This document shows, in pieces, positions 50,630 through 64,000 of a DNA stretch of 64,000 nucleotides. The stretch spans positions 1,736,001-1,800,000 of the forward strand of contig NC_051099.1 in the NCBI RefSeq assembly GCF_901709675.1, in the 5' to 3' direction. The notes beneath the pieces are model-generated. The model was not told where the DNA came from, ran no database searches, and saw nothing but the letters and a program-made list of their open reading frames with translations. Source of the DNA: Syngnathus acus (Eukaryota > Chordata > Actinopteri > Syngnathiformes > Syngnathidae). The translations under genes and the position numbers were made by a program. Numbering within the stretch: the stretch's first letter is position 1; each line of letters begins with the position of its first letter.

Positions 50630-53204
50630 GTTGCTGGAAGCACAAACGACACAAGTCGGTCAATGCGATCATGCGGCATGGCTGTGAATTCAAGCGCTTG
50701 TGTTCTGAAACTTTTAAAGGACAGTTTGACAGGACGCAGTAACATTTACGGCAAAGTCAATAAAGGACAGTAGGCTAATGCTGCACGAGCATCAGCAGTG
50801 ACAATCGAAAGTAGTCTCTAATAAGCTTAGGCTCGGCTAGACACTGCAGGAGTCTACATTGACTGCAAACAAGTCCCTTAACTAGTTTGGAGACCACTGA
50901 AAGCTACTAGACGCCATTTTGGGACGTTAAATAGGAGGAGGGGGGGGGGGGGAATCAATGGTAGCCATTGTTTTGCGCTTACGAATTAACTGAGTATTTT
51001 TACCAACGTAAAGACAACTTTCCCTGACAATTAAAACAGGGTCACAAAACCACAATGGACCTTAATTAGTGCCGCGTCCTTGTTAGCAAAGTGCCGTCGC
51101 AAGCACATTTTCCAAACCTTTTGGGTTCAAGCTAATTTGCAAAGCAGCACTCTATTGACGTAACAATGGCAGATACTGTCGCTTATGCCAAACACAAACT
51201 AAAAAAATCCCTTTGCCAAAAAATGGAGTGACAACAAACATGTGCACATGTCACGAGCTTCGGACCATAGCGTGGGTAATCCAAACAGAAGGGAAGTGGG
51301 GGCTTAAAGTACTAAAGTGTGTTTGCACGTGTCAATTTGGAGCCGCGAGAAGTCAAGGAGCTGTTACAAGAAGCTCAATGCTCATCCACGAGCTTGTCCA
51401 ACCGTCAGCTCTGAAACAAGACAAGCGCAACGTCAAGCCAGGCGTGTCACCTCTCGGTTTTAATCCTCACTGCCTTCAGCTCAGCCAAGAGCAACAAAGA
51501 TTTGACGTCTGTTGACAGAGAGCACTCGGGCGGCCGCCTCCTCATTATTAACGCGGCAAGCTGGGATTACTTGAATTGCTGCTGTCGAGAGGATAGGAAG
51601 CAGATGGGTTTTCCAGTCGTTTCAAGTGAGGAAGTCAAAAGGTCTGACATTTAACATGTCCTAAAAGAAACCCAATTGACTTTTGATAGAGTCAGACAAA
51701 TGACCGGTCACAGAAAAATATATCTGGACTTCTTATGTGCGTGTTCATCCGTAAGATTCCCGATTTCACAATTCAATACTTTTAACTGGGCATTTTACGT
51801 GACTAAATGAGTCATTTACACTCGGCAGTCCACAGATTTACTATCTCCAAATAGTCTTCATGCAAACAAAGCCCATAATAACCACCGGGATGTGTTTGTC
51901 ACACCTAATTAGTGGTGCTTTTATCGGTGTAAATGGGAATGAGTTTAGCTACCCCGAGATGCACATCATCAACACACCACAGTTATCTCTCACTAATGGG
52001 CATGACTATATTTCCTTGTACTTGTGCACCACAAGAGTCTTTTATACATATTCCAACTGTGCCTACGATTTTACTGCGCAGTATTTCGAAGTACACTTCG
52101 GGTGACATCTCCGCCAAGGGAATGAAACTCGGCCGTAATTTAGGTATTCCCTGTAAAGTGTCCTGTAACCTTCTAGTTTCAGCGACTACTTGACGTTTTA
52201 GTTGGAAATGAAGTTTTCGAGTGACTGATTCACTCCTTCAATGCAGTCGTAAAATATCTGCTGCCCAGAGCATTCTTCTAAATTCGAGGTACTGGCAGTG
52301 CTTGTTTTATGTGAAATAGAGCACATGGTTCTACTTGACGAAAGCAAAATGAGGCACAACGTAATTAGCCCAAGTGAGTCATTTAAGATGAACATTTCTG
52401 CGTAATTTAATATATAATTCTGGCATTACGGACTCCCTGGAAGCAATAACACAAGGCAAAAACTGTGTTTAACTAAAGAATGTGGGAACGTTAATGCCAC
52501 TTCTTGGCATGTTGGCTTTCAACAAAAAAAATAAAAATTGACACTGTGACAGGTCAGGCTGTGCAAACAGCACATGGCACGATAAGAGGCGGAACAAAAT
52601 GGATGCCACCAGTGTCGAAACAATGAGAATGACGAAAGAAAGATGAAAGGCATATATTATGAAAGAAATACACTTTCACTGATGCAACAGTAAGCTAAGC
52701 CCCACCCACCTTCCGCTTTAAACAAATATCTGACAGAAGATAAAGAAAAACAAGGAAAAATTTAACTGCTGTCGGCTTCCTTCTCGACTGCACCACGGAA
52801 GCTGCCGTGAGTACGCCGATGCATCGTGTAGCTGTGAATAAGCCTGTCAAAAGTCACATTTAAGGCTCAATGTGGCAAACGTCCCAAAGCAACAATCCTT
52901 TGTAAACGCTGCTCATGTCCATTTGGCAAGCTGCTCTGTATGGAGGGTTTTAATAGTTGAATTTAGTGAACTAATTAAAGTTGCTACAATACTGCTGCAG
53001 GTTTGTATTTCGAAGTAATACATGGATTTCATAAAAAGAGGTGCCGGAATTTGCTTAGGATTCAGCGTTATAGCTTTGATAGGAGTGACTTTCTATACGC
53101 TTATAAAGCCAGTGTCAAACCACAGCTCAGTTGAAGAATGTTTTCATGGCAATAATAAAACTTGAGTTTCAAACATAAGCCAATTGACTGCTAAATGTGT
53201 TATT

Positions 53205-53310
53205 GTTGGAAGGTGTGATTGTGAGTGTGAATGTGTGCCGCCCTGCGATTGGCCGGCGACCAGTTTGGGGTGTACCCCGCCGCCTCACGCTCAAAGATTG
53301 CTGGGACAAG
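53205..53310 (+). mobile_element. Degraded fish non-LTR retrotransposon tail fragment
   Basis: The stretch GTGAATGTGTGCCGCCCTGC-GATTGGCCGGCGACCAGTTT-GGGGTGTACCCCGCC (about 53229-53283) matches my memory of a very common teleost LINE/SINE 3' tail (CCCTGCGATTGGCTGGC type). The following sequence (GATTGCTGGGACAAG) is a decayed version of the same tail. The family assignment is from memory and uncertain. Confidence 0.6.
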
Positions 53311-53931
53311 TGCCGTGTGTGTAAACACGTGCAAAATGTTTGTCCATCACAAGGACGCATCATTTTTTGGATGACATCGCCAGGCATATCTTCCAGGATG
53401 TCAGTATTTCTTTCATTTTAAGAGTAAATGGAGCACATCTGCCAACAAAAAAAAGGAGAAAATTAGAGGATGAGCAGAATTTGTTGGGTTGAATTCATTA
53501 CATAAGTGGCCAGCTCCATTTTATTGTAATCACTCTGTGGTGTGTTGAAAAGGTCAAAGTCTGGCGAGCTGAAAAGCCAGTTCGCTCTGTTCCTAAATTA
53601 ATCAGCTCATCTGTCATAGGCCAACTCGCAGCATAAGAGCCAGGGCACATCTTGTACGACAGTAAAAAAAATATTTTCCACAGAAAAAAAAAAAAAAAAA
53701 AAGGATGCCCAATGATGGCTATATATCAGCTCTGTGTAGACAGCATTGGAGCACTTTTAAATATTCTCAGGTGACAAGAGAATGAAGCGCAAATTTGAAT
53801 TGAAAGTATCTTACCCTGTTTGAAAGGCCATGGCCCAAAGCACTGAGACATCGGGAGGAGGAAAGAGTTCACCGGCGATTCACAAGTAGTCCTGTCATGG
53901 CTTGTCGGCCAGCAAAGCGTGCGTCACCCAA

Positions 53932-53955
53932 CCTCCCTCCCTCCCTCCCTCCCTC
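53932..53955. repeat. (CTCC)n pyrimidine tract
   Basis: Five consecutive CCCT units on the plus strand, reading GGGA on the aff4 sense strand. Its complement recurs at 54256-54270. Confidence 0.9.
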
Positions 53956-54240
53956 GTCATTCAACGCTCCTTTACCTCTTCATCTGTATCCGCCATCCAT
54001 AAAGAACTTTTTGCGTGACACTTTTACACCTTTTAGAGGTATGCCGTATTTCCTTAGAGTGGAGACAAATCTGACTTGGGATAGAGGAGGTGACTGCTCG
54101 TCTCGGGACGTACCAAAAAGGCAAAAGGCGGGGGTGTTCGCGTTAGACGTGAGGCTTCGTGAGCCGGCGCAGCTTTTTGTTTCTGTGTGTGTGCAGTTTT
54201 GTGCGGTTACGCTTGTGTGTGGAGCACAAGAAGGGAAGCG

Positions 54241-54271
54241 AAAGAGAGAGAGAGAGGGAGGGAGGGAGGGA
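54241..54271. repeat. (GA)n/(GGGA)n purine tract with G-quadruplex pattern
   Basis: Four GGG runs each separated by a single A (54256-54270) follow a GAGAGA stretch. This is the minimal G3N1 quadruplex pattern on the plus strand. Confidence 0.85.
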
Positions 54272-57138
54272 TTAGGACAGCATTGGACAAACAATAGTTG
54301 AATTGGCAGAAGCAGAAAATGGATGGAGGAAAGAAAGAGGACACCTGTGCAGAGTCAGCTCATAATCCAAATTTGATGTTCCAACTACCCTAAATAACTA
54401 TCCTGTTGACAAGATACTACGCCGTACTATATTGTTATTTTGCATGGTAGAGTCTGGGCAAAGCATGATAAGAATCTCAGGTGTTCTTTATGCACCGTCA
54501 ACACGGCAGAGCAAAAAAAGTAAGCAATGAAAACAGGTTTTGTGACGTCAGGCCGCTCCTTTTATTATGGGACTGATAGTTTATTTGGTGTGCTTTTCAT
54601 ACAAGCTTCTTTCTAAACTGGAGGCCTAGCTGTAAGCGACTGAATTTATTTATAGGTCCCCTTCGGACATTTTACTATTGTTGCATCTAATGTTATTCTA
54701 ATATTATGTTTATTATTTTTGCTTCGGGGTTGTCCTATTCTTGATAGGAAATGGGTTTCCGTTAGAGACAACTTGTTACCGTCAGCGTGCAATCGGGAGC
54801 AATGATCATTTATTATGCAATGATAATTCATCATTGCTGAGCAATGATAATTGTTCCTTGTTCCAAGCAACACTTTGGATAATGACCAGGCTGAGAATAA
54901 AAGCCTTAATTGGGATATGGATCATTATTGCAAATGTGTTCACCTCGCACCCTGAAAATGTAACATTCCGCCTTGCGCCAAAGAAGGACATGTTATTTTA
55001 CACCACAAGGCTTCTCCTCCATGTGATGTCACTCCTCCCAAGCAGGCGAGCCAACCAGGGCCGGTCTTTCCGTCAACAAGCTCCCTCCCTTCCCCGTGTC
55101 CCTCCCCCCCAACTGTGCCCCAGCACACGTGAAGCGCTGGTACAGCCTCTTAAAGGCACAGTGCGGCTATTTCGGCTGGTAACAAACGCACAATGTTTTC
55201 ATCAGCTATACTGGGGTGATGACACCAAGTGACAAATGTGTTGTCATCTCATGTCGCAACGTTTTGAACTGCATAACAACAACGACCCCCCCCCCCCGAA
55301 CCACAAAACACTTGATATTTTTCTGGGAACACACTGGTAAATAAATGGAATGTTGTTAAAGATTATAAGTACACAGAAGACTTGTTTTATGGGCCCACAA
55401 TATAACCCTCTGCCAAATGACGTACAACGGTGCCTTGATGCATTTTACTTGTATATCAAATCAATTTTCCCCACTGAAATGAACTGAAATTTTATTAATC
55501 CATTCAAGCCCAATAAAAAAATAAAAAATAATAATTGCTTGAGTGGAGTTTTTGGGGAAATTTTGGAGAGAATGTTTTTACACCTATGGTTCATATAATT
55601 TAATACGACAAAATAAATGTTAACTTCCACGAATGTTCAACTGACAACTTACTATTTAATCTGTACAGTAAATGTTTTGAAAGCCTATGAACATTATTAT
55701 AGTCAAATCAAAAAGGGGAGAAGGTTACAAGAAATGATGCCGACCGTACTGGAAAGCCCTCGGAGTAAGAAAAACTGGAAAATCTTGCCAAAATCTAGCA
55801 TCTGCACACTATCAGAAATGGATGCAAATTAATTTTTTTCTTGGAAGCAACTGCGGCAACCCCCCACAGGGTAGCTACCCCCCCCCTTGCTCTATTTAAA
55901 GGTCATGCTTGGATTAAGTGGTCAGTTATTTTGAGCACATCAATTATACAGTATATGCCACGTACAGCCATATCGAAAAAGGCATACAAGTAAATCATTT
56001 GAACTGAAGACAATGTGTCATCTAGAACAAACTAAATGACAGATTTGTGATACTATGGACAACAAAGAACCCGAGGAGGACACACTCTTTAAAAAAAAAT
56101 AATAATAATAATAATTGTCATAAACTACTTTAAGCAATGATCCAACTGCGTTTGTGTGTAGGTAGCTGTGTTTGCACCCCTGGCAGTGTTGAAACAAACC
56201 TGCTGAGCGTGTGCATTCTACAGGAGTGTCCGTTCAATAGCTGCGGGCCTGCCTGATATAAACAGCTGTTTGCCGAGGAACGGAGACAAGACCACGTGCG
56301 GCCAAGACAAGAAAAACTCATTGTAAATGCAGCATGGATACGTTGCCCAGACCGACGTGATGTGATAACACTTCCTCAGGAGGGAGTCCATCTTTGAAAT
56401 AGTTCAAATGTTTTGGCTGAAGGACTGCACATTTTATTCTGGCTAGATATTACAAGGAGGCAGTTTTGAATGAGCCAAATATTATTTTTGGGGGTCACCC
56501 TCTGTTTGTCCTACTGTAGTATCTGTGACTATGTGTGTGTATGGCTTTAAAAGGATGAATGTTGGTTGACTATCTGTGTGATTGCGTGAGTCGTGGTAAT
56601 TGCCGGTCCATGTATGAATTTGCTTCTTACAGGTTTGCTTTCTTTACTTTTGATTTAGCTCAACTAAATAGTATGTAAAATTCTAATTGGCGTCAATCGA
56701 ACAAATGGTAATTTGGCAAGCGCACTCAACAGATTACACACGTTTAACCTTTCTAAAGATTTACCGATGTTACTAACCCTAAGCAGTTTTCTCATTCTGT
56801 ACTTTAAAGGCAATTCCTACAGCGCTGCAATTGAGTGAGTTAAGTCAAAGAGGCTAACGTGTGTTTTTATTGTACAATATCACACAACGTACAGCGAAAT
56901 CCATAGCGCAACATTCAAAACGCAACAATGTCGACACAAGCTGCCACGAGTAAAATCGTGTCAGCGAGCACTCTAATTTCAAGAGGCCTTTCTCCTCGCT
57001 ATTACACAAATGACACATTATTCCGGCAACGCATTGTGACATGACTGCTAGTGGAACATGACACATAAGCCTCAATTAACTTCCAAACCTTTCCAAAGAA
57101 CATGAGTCACTCGAGCTTCTCCATTTTGCAAAACCATA

Positions 57139-57166
57139 CGTGTGTGTGTGCGTGTGTGTGTGTGTT
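57139..57166. repeat. (TG)n microsatellite
   Basis: TGTGTGTG interrupted once by CG, inside aff4 intron 1. Confidence 0.9.
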
Positions 57167-59158
57167 GACCTTCTTATCCAACTGTGTCAAAAGCACACAA
57201 ATAGTGAAGCTGGTATCACAACTGTGAGGTAGTTTCCTATATGTATATTGTCCTGATGTTAGTCAGAGGGGGATGTCAGCCTAGCTCCAAATAGAAACAC
57301 ACAAAACATATGGCTTACTCGTGAAGCTATAAATACGCCGAGCCACAACAAGCACTCCGATACGAGACAATAAATAACCAATTGACACAAGCTGTTGAGG
57401 AAAGGTTGATCTGCATTTTTGTCCCAAGTGCTGATATACCATGTCATGATGTGATGCTGTGGTCTGATTCGAGCGAAATCGATTCAACTAGCAGAGAGAG
57501 ATATCCTTTGTGGAAAGCCTACGTGTTTAAACTGAAAGCGGAATTTGTCAGAGGTGGAACAAATGCTGACTTGATACAAGATTAGAGGCATTTTGACTGG
57601 AGTCTTGAGAAGTCACAATAATCACACTGTTTGGGTAAAGGTTGGAGCCGAAACAAACAACGACGACGACTTTACCCGCAGCTTCAGTTATGTAAGCATA
57701 GTAAAGGCAAATGTCATTGAATATTTAGTTGAGCAAGGGAGGGGCGGGGGACAGTTAGTTATATGCCTTCAAGCTTTAATTTTACTAGCCACATAATATC
57801 AGATTAAATGGTAACTTGAACTAGATAATGTAACAGATTTAATTCCGTTGTGTAACTGTCACCATATGAGAATTTAGCAACCCCCTTAGCTTTTTTTTTT
57901 ATTTTTATAACCGGGTTACATGACAGCAGCTAATGTTAGTTGTGTAAAACCCACAAGAGTTAATCAACAAAGACACCCAACCCCCTCCCCATACACACCC
58001 AACCTGGATGTGTCAACCGAGATAAACAGGTCGGCCACCCTTGTCTCTATTTGTCTTGTTGATATTGATAGGGCTGAACATTTTGAAAAATATTTTTTCC
58101 TCCTCAAAAGAAACATCATTTTAATATACAGTAGCTATAGAACCTTTTAGGCAACAGGCTGAACACAAACGGTGCAGCTCACATGTAGACAGACAACACA
58201 ACAGTACTCACAGTCATATGTTCTTTATCTTATACGTAGGATGATTATTATTAGTGCCGTACAGATGAGCTCAGAGGACAGTGGCCAAGAAAAAGCAGTA
58301 CAAAGCTCATTTAATTGGTGTGACAGCCAATCCATTTGAACTTGGAAAGATGTATAACTCCCTCCCTTAAAGGTCCCTGGTAAATAGAATTTATACAATT
58401 ATTCAATGGATTAATCAATTAACAATACCCAGTAGATGCAGCTTTATCCCCCTCTCCAATTCAGCCCTGAAACTCTCGCATTAGGACAGTCACAGAACAG
58501 ATGTTATAGTAAATAACCAAATATTTGTTTTTATGAACACTTAGACCTACTACGTTACTGCATTTAAATGTTGGCCAGTCATTTTAGAGATGGTGTTTGC
58601 CGTCATAAAAAAAGGTTCAGAACCAGTGATTTATATCAAACAAAACATACAGGGAGGCAAAGGTAGGGGGGGAAAAAAGTTTTTGGTGTTTTGCGGCTTG
58701 TCCTACCAGGGGTCGTAAAGTATTTATTGAAAGCATTTTTTTAGGATTGTTTTTTTTCCCCGTAAGAGGAAATTCTGATTAAAATTCAAGTTATCATTTG
58801 ACGTTGAGATAGGAACTTTGATTAAAAACAAATTCTATTTTGCTCTTTTGCAAAAATAAAAGCTAGTTAGGTCATGTAATATTGTACTATCATAGCAATA
58901 TTTATTCATATCATTCAGCAATATTTAGCAGAAGCTAAGTACTACTTCCATCCATACCTGCAGATTGGCATAAGCATAAAGCTGGCTAAGCCCCATTCGC
59001 TGGTAGTTGGGAGGGGAGCGAAGCTAACGGCTAACAAGCTCGCCAAACATCTAACATTTCCGCAGCCACTTTTATTAACGCTCGCTACAAACGTCGCACA
59101 ACAACTGCGATCAGTCCATTAGTAAAACACATAGTTTGAGAACATTCGGCATCCTTAC

Positions 59159-59480
59159 CTCTTGTCTTCTTTTTAGGCCCAAACCATTCTAGCTATTGGA
59201 AAGCTCTTTTCTTTGTCTTTTCCACTTCCAATTACACGCAAAATGGACCCAGCAAAACGCCGTAACAACTAAGACGGTGCAGCCCAACAGACGGTCCCCA
59301 TCTCTTCCTCGATTAGGGTTCACATATCGGGAGAAAAACTAGTTAAAATCATTTTTTCCCCGGACGTTCGTTCATGTTTTTATTCCAGGAAAGAAGTGCC
59401 TCCTAAGGTAAGGCTGCTAGCTAAGTTCAGCAGTCAGCAGGTACCACAGACAGGAATGGATGCATGGAGGACAGCTAGCT
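59159..59480 (-). promoter_or_regulatory. aff4: Candidate aff4 promoter and non-coding first exon
   Basis: On the minus strand a consensus donor (GACAAGAG|GTAAGG) follows base 59159. The coding exon starts only four bases before its ATG, so an untranslated first exon must exist upstream, and this is the best-placed donor. The local sequence is richer in CpG than the intron. The start site is not fixed; the right-hand boundary is arbitrary. Confidence 0.45.
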
Positions 59481-59921
59481 GCTGTTGCGTTTGAGGCTGT
59501 CGGACACTTTAAGACTCTTTGCAAAACCATGTCAACATCAGCGCAAGTTGCTTTCAATGATCACGTCTCAATCGAAATACACTTCACATGCACGCTCTGG
59601 TGATTTAGACATAAAAGAAATAAGTGTAATTCGATTTAAATTGTTACGAATGAAGAGGTGAGCTACATCGATCTGTTGGAAAGCGGCGAGGGCCACTGAG
59701 CAACGCCTCCGTTTATTTACTGATTGTGATCATTCCTATTCAAAATGCAACATATCGGTGACGTCGGCATCTCAAGTAATGACGTCCATTCAGGTCATTC
59801 TTTACGATTTTTGAAAACATACGACAGCGGGGTCATTTGAATCATATCCTGCTCGTGATGTAAAAAGAAAACCCCAGTTTTTTCCCGTCTTGAACAGAAT
59901 GTTCATTCGGCATTTCCCCCA

Positions 59922-60243
59922 CCAGCTCAGTGGCCTAGTGGTAGAGTGTCCGCCCTGAGACTGGAAGGTTGTGGGTTCAAACCCCGGCCGGGTCATACCA
60001 AAGACTATAAAAATGGGACCCATTGCCTCCCTGCTTGGCACTCAGCATTAAGGGTTGGAATTGGGGGGTTAGATCACCAACTGATTCCCGAGCGCGGCAC
60101 CGCTGCTGCTCACTGCTCCCCTCTCCCCCAGGGGATGGATTAAAATCACATGGGGATGGGTTAAATGCAGAGGACAAATTTCACGACACCCAGGTGTGTG
60201 TGTGACGATCATTGGGACTTTAACTATTTAACTATTTAACTAT
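59922..60243 (+). mobile_element. tRNA-derived SINE (teleost type)
   Basis: The head has an RNA polymerase III box A-like TGGCCTAGTGGTAGAG (59931-59946) and box B GGTTCAAACCCC (59974-59985) at tRNA-like spacing. The body contains GGGTTAGATCACCAA and GGACAAATTTCACGACACCC, which I recall from abundant fish SINEs. It ends in a simple tail of TTTAACTA repeats (60222-60243). It is not a functional tRNA gene because no cloverleaf beyond the promoter boxes is kept. The target-site duplication is not clear. Confidence 0.8.
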
Positions 60244-60900
60244 CAAACGCCACAACTTCCTAACTTGATGTAATTTCATCCAGCGTGCATTTATGTGATT
60301 TTAGCCCTCTCTAGAGATAGCATTTAAAACTACAACCAAAATATGGCTGTCAAAATACATTTAAAAACCTACTCAAACCCTGCAATGCTTTAAACAGTAC
60401 AGCATTTAAATTAGCCATTTAATTACCTGGAACTAAGAGGAAATTAAAATGTCACCTATTAAGATCAAAAATATTTTTATACAGTGCATTATGTATTAAT
60501 TTGGTTTAAAAAAAAAAGAGAACATATATATAGTATATATATACCAAGTGAGACTAATCAAACTATTTTTTTAATTTGGTTCTTTTAACAGCTTACATTT
60601 TCAATAACATGGTGGCAACTTTGCGAGTTACAGAGGAGAAGAAACTTGGATAAAATACACAGTACTTTAGTCAAGATGGAATACAAAGAAAGAGGACATT
60701 TTACACCTCAGATAGCTCAAACGGTTGCCCTGAGTAGGATCAACAAAAAAGAACATGTTATTAGTAATCTAAAGTCAGCTTTTTGTAAATTTCTAACAAA
60801 ACTGTACAAGCAGTTTTCCATGTCATCAGCGCAGACTAGATGCAGGAAGATAGACTGCTAAAACAAGAACACATTACACCGTATTACAGCTCCGATATCC
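60244..60900 (-). other. zcchc10: zcchc10 3' UTR and flank
   Basis: AT-rich non-coding DNA. A minus-strand ATTAAA (plus TTTAAT, 60570-60575) is a plausible polyadenylation signal about 330 bp after the stop. A short (TATA)n lies near 60525-60545. Confidence 0.45.

Positions 60901-64000
<3,100 letters not shown>

Larger units (their letters stand above)
50630..59158 (-). other. aff4: aff4 intron 1 (8.5 kb) in the 5' UTR
   Basis: It runs from the candidate donor after 59159 to the acceptor before 50633 (GCTTCCAG|CAAC, four bases ahead of the ATG). No coding similarity is seen on either strand. It holds several repeats listed separately. A second minus-strand donor near 53815 (AACAGG|GTAAGA) could mark an alternative first exon. 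Confidence 0.5.

Noticed and set aside
59941-60000. tRNA gene suggested by box A and box B
   Set aside because: The sequence continues into a SINE body and repeat tail, and no full tRNA cloverleaf is retained.

Overview
The window is ordinary vertebrate chromosomal DNA, most likely from a ray-finned (teleost) fish. It shows split genes with GT-AG introns, AT-rich non-coding DNA, scattered microsatellites, a tRNA-derived SINE of teleost type and a hAT-type MITE. I see no prokaryotic operon, CRISPR array, phage or plasmid feature, and no evidence of an undescribed multi-gene system.

Genes, left to right: ccni2 (cyclin I family, +, coding 2668-5300); septin8 (-, 7729-19342); sowaha (single exon, +, 20350-21849); shroom1 (-, 23474-30018, with non-coding 5' exons reaching at least 31.5 kb); aff4 (-, 41300-50629, with a non-coding first exon near 59.2 kb); zcchc10 (-, 60901-62238); and the first coding exon of hspa4 (+, 63273-63379), whose intron 1 runs off the window. 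This set closely matches the human 5q31.1 block (CCNI2, SEPTIN8, SOWAHA, SHROOM1, AFF4, ZCCHC10, HSPA4). That is why I choose these names over the paralogues CCNI, SEPTIN11, SOWAHB and SHROOM3, which lie together on human 4q21. GDF9, UQCRQ and LEAP2, which sit between SHROOM1 and AFF4 in mammals, are not visible here.

I worked out the exon structures by hand from protein similarity, reading phase and splice sites. For all six complete genes the exon lengths sum to an open frame: ccni2 348 aa, septin8 420 aa, sowaha 499 aa, shroom1 1510 aa, aff4 1149 aa, zcchc10 156 aa.

The genes do not form one pathway. Septin8 (septin filaments) and Shroom1 (actomyosin/ROCK scaffold) are cytoskeletal. AFF4 is the scaffold of the transcription super elongation complex. 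Ccni2 is an atypical cyclin, Sowaha an ankyrin protein, Zcchc10 a small zinc-knuckle protein and Hspa4 an Hsp110-family chaperone. They are neighbours through conserved synteny.

The points most worth a second look are: an apparently bidirectional promoter-like block at 37.5-37.9 kb with no assigned gene; two phase-compatible non-septin exons inside septin8 intron 1; a stop-free 87-bp first coding intron in ccni2; heat-shock-element-like spacing upstream of hspa4; and a pair of complementary G/C tracts in aff4 intron 1 that could form a G-quadruplex or hairpin.
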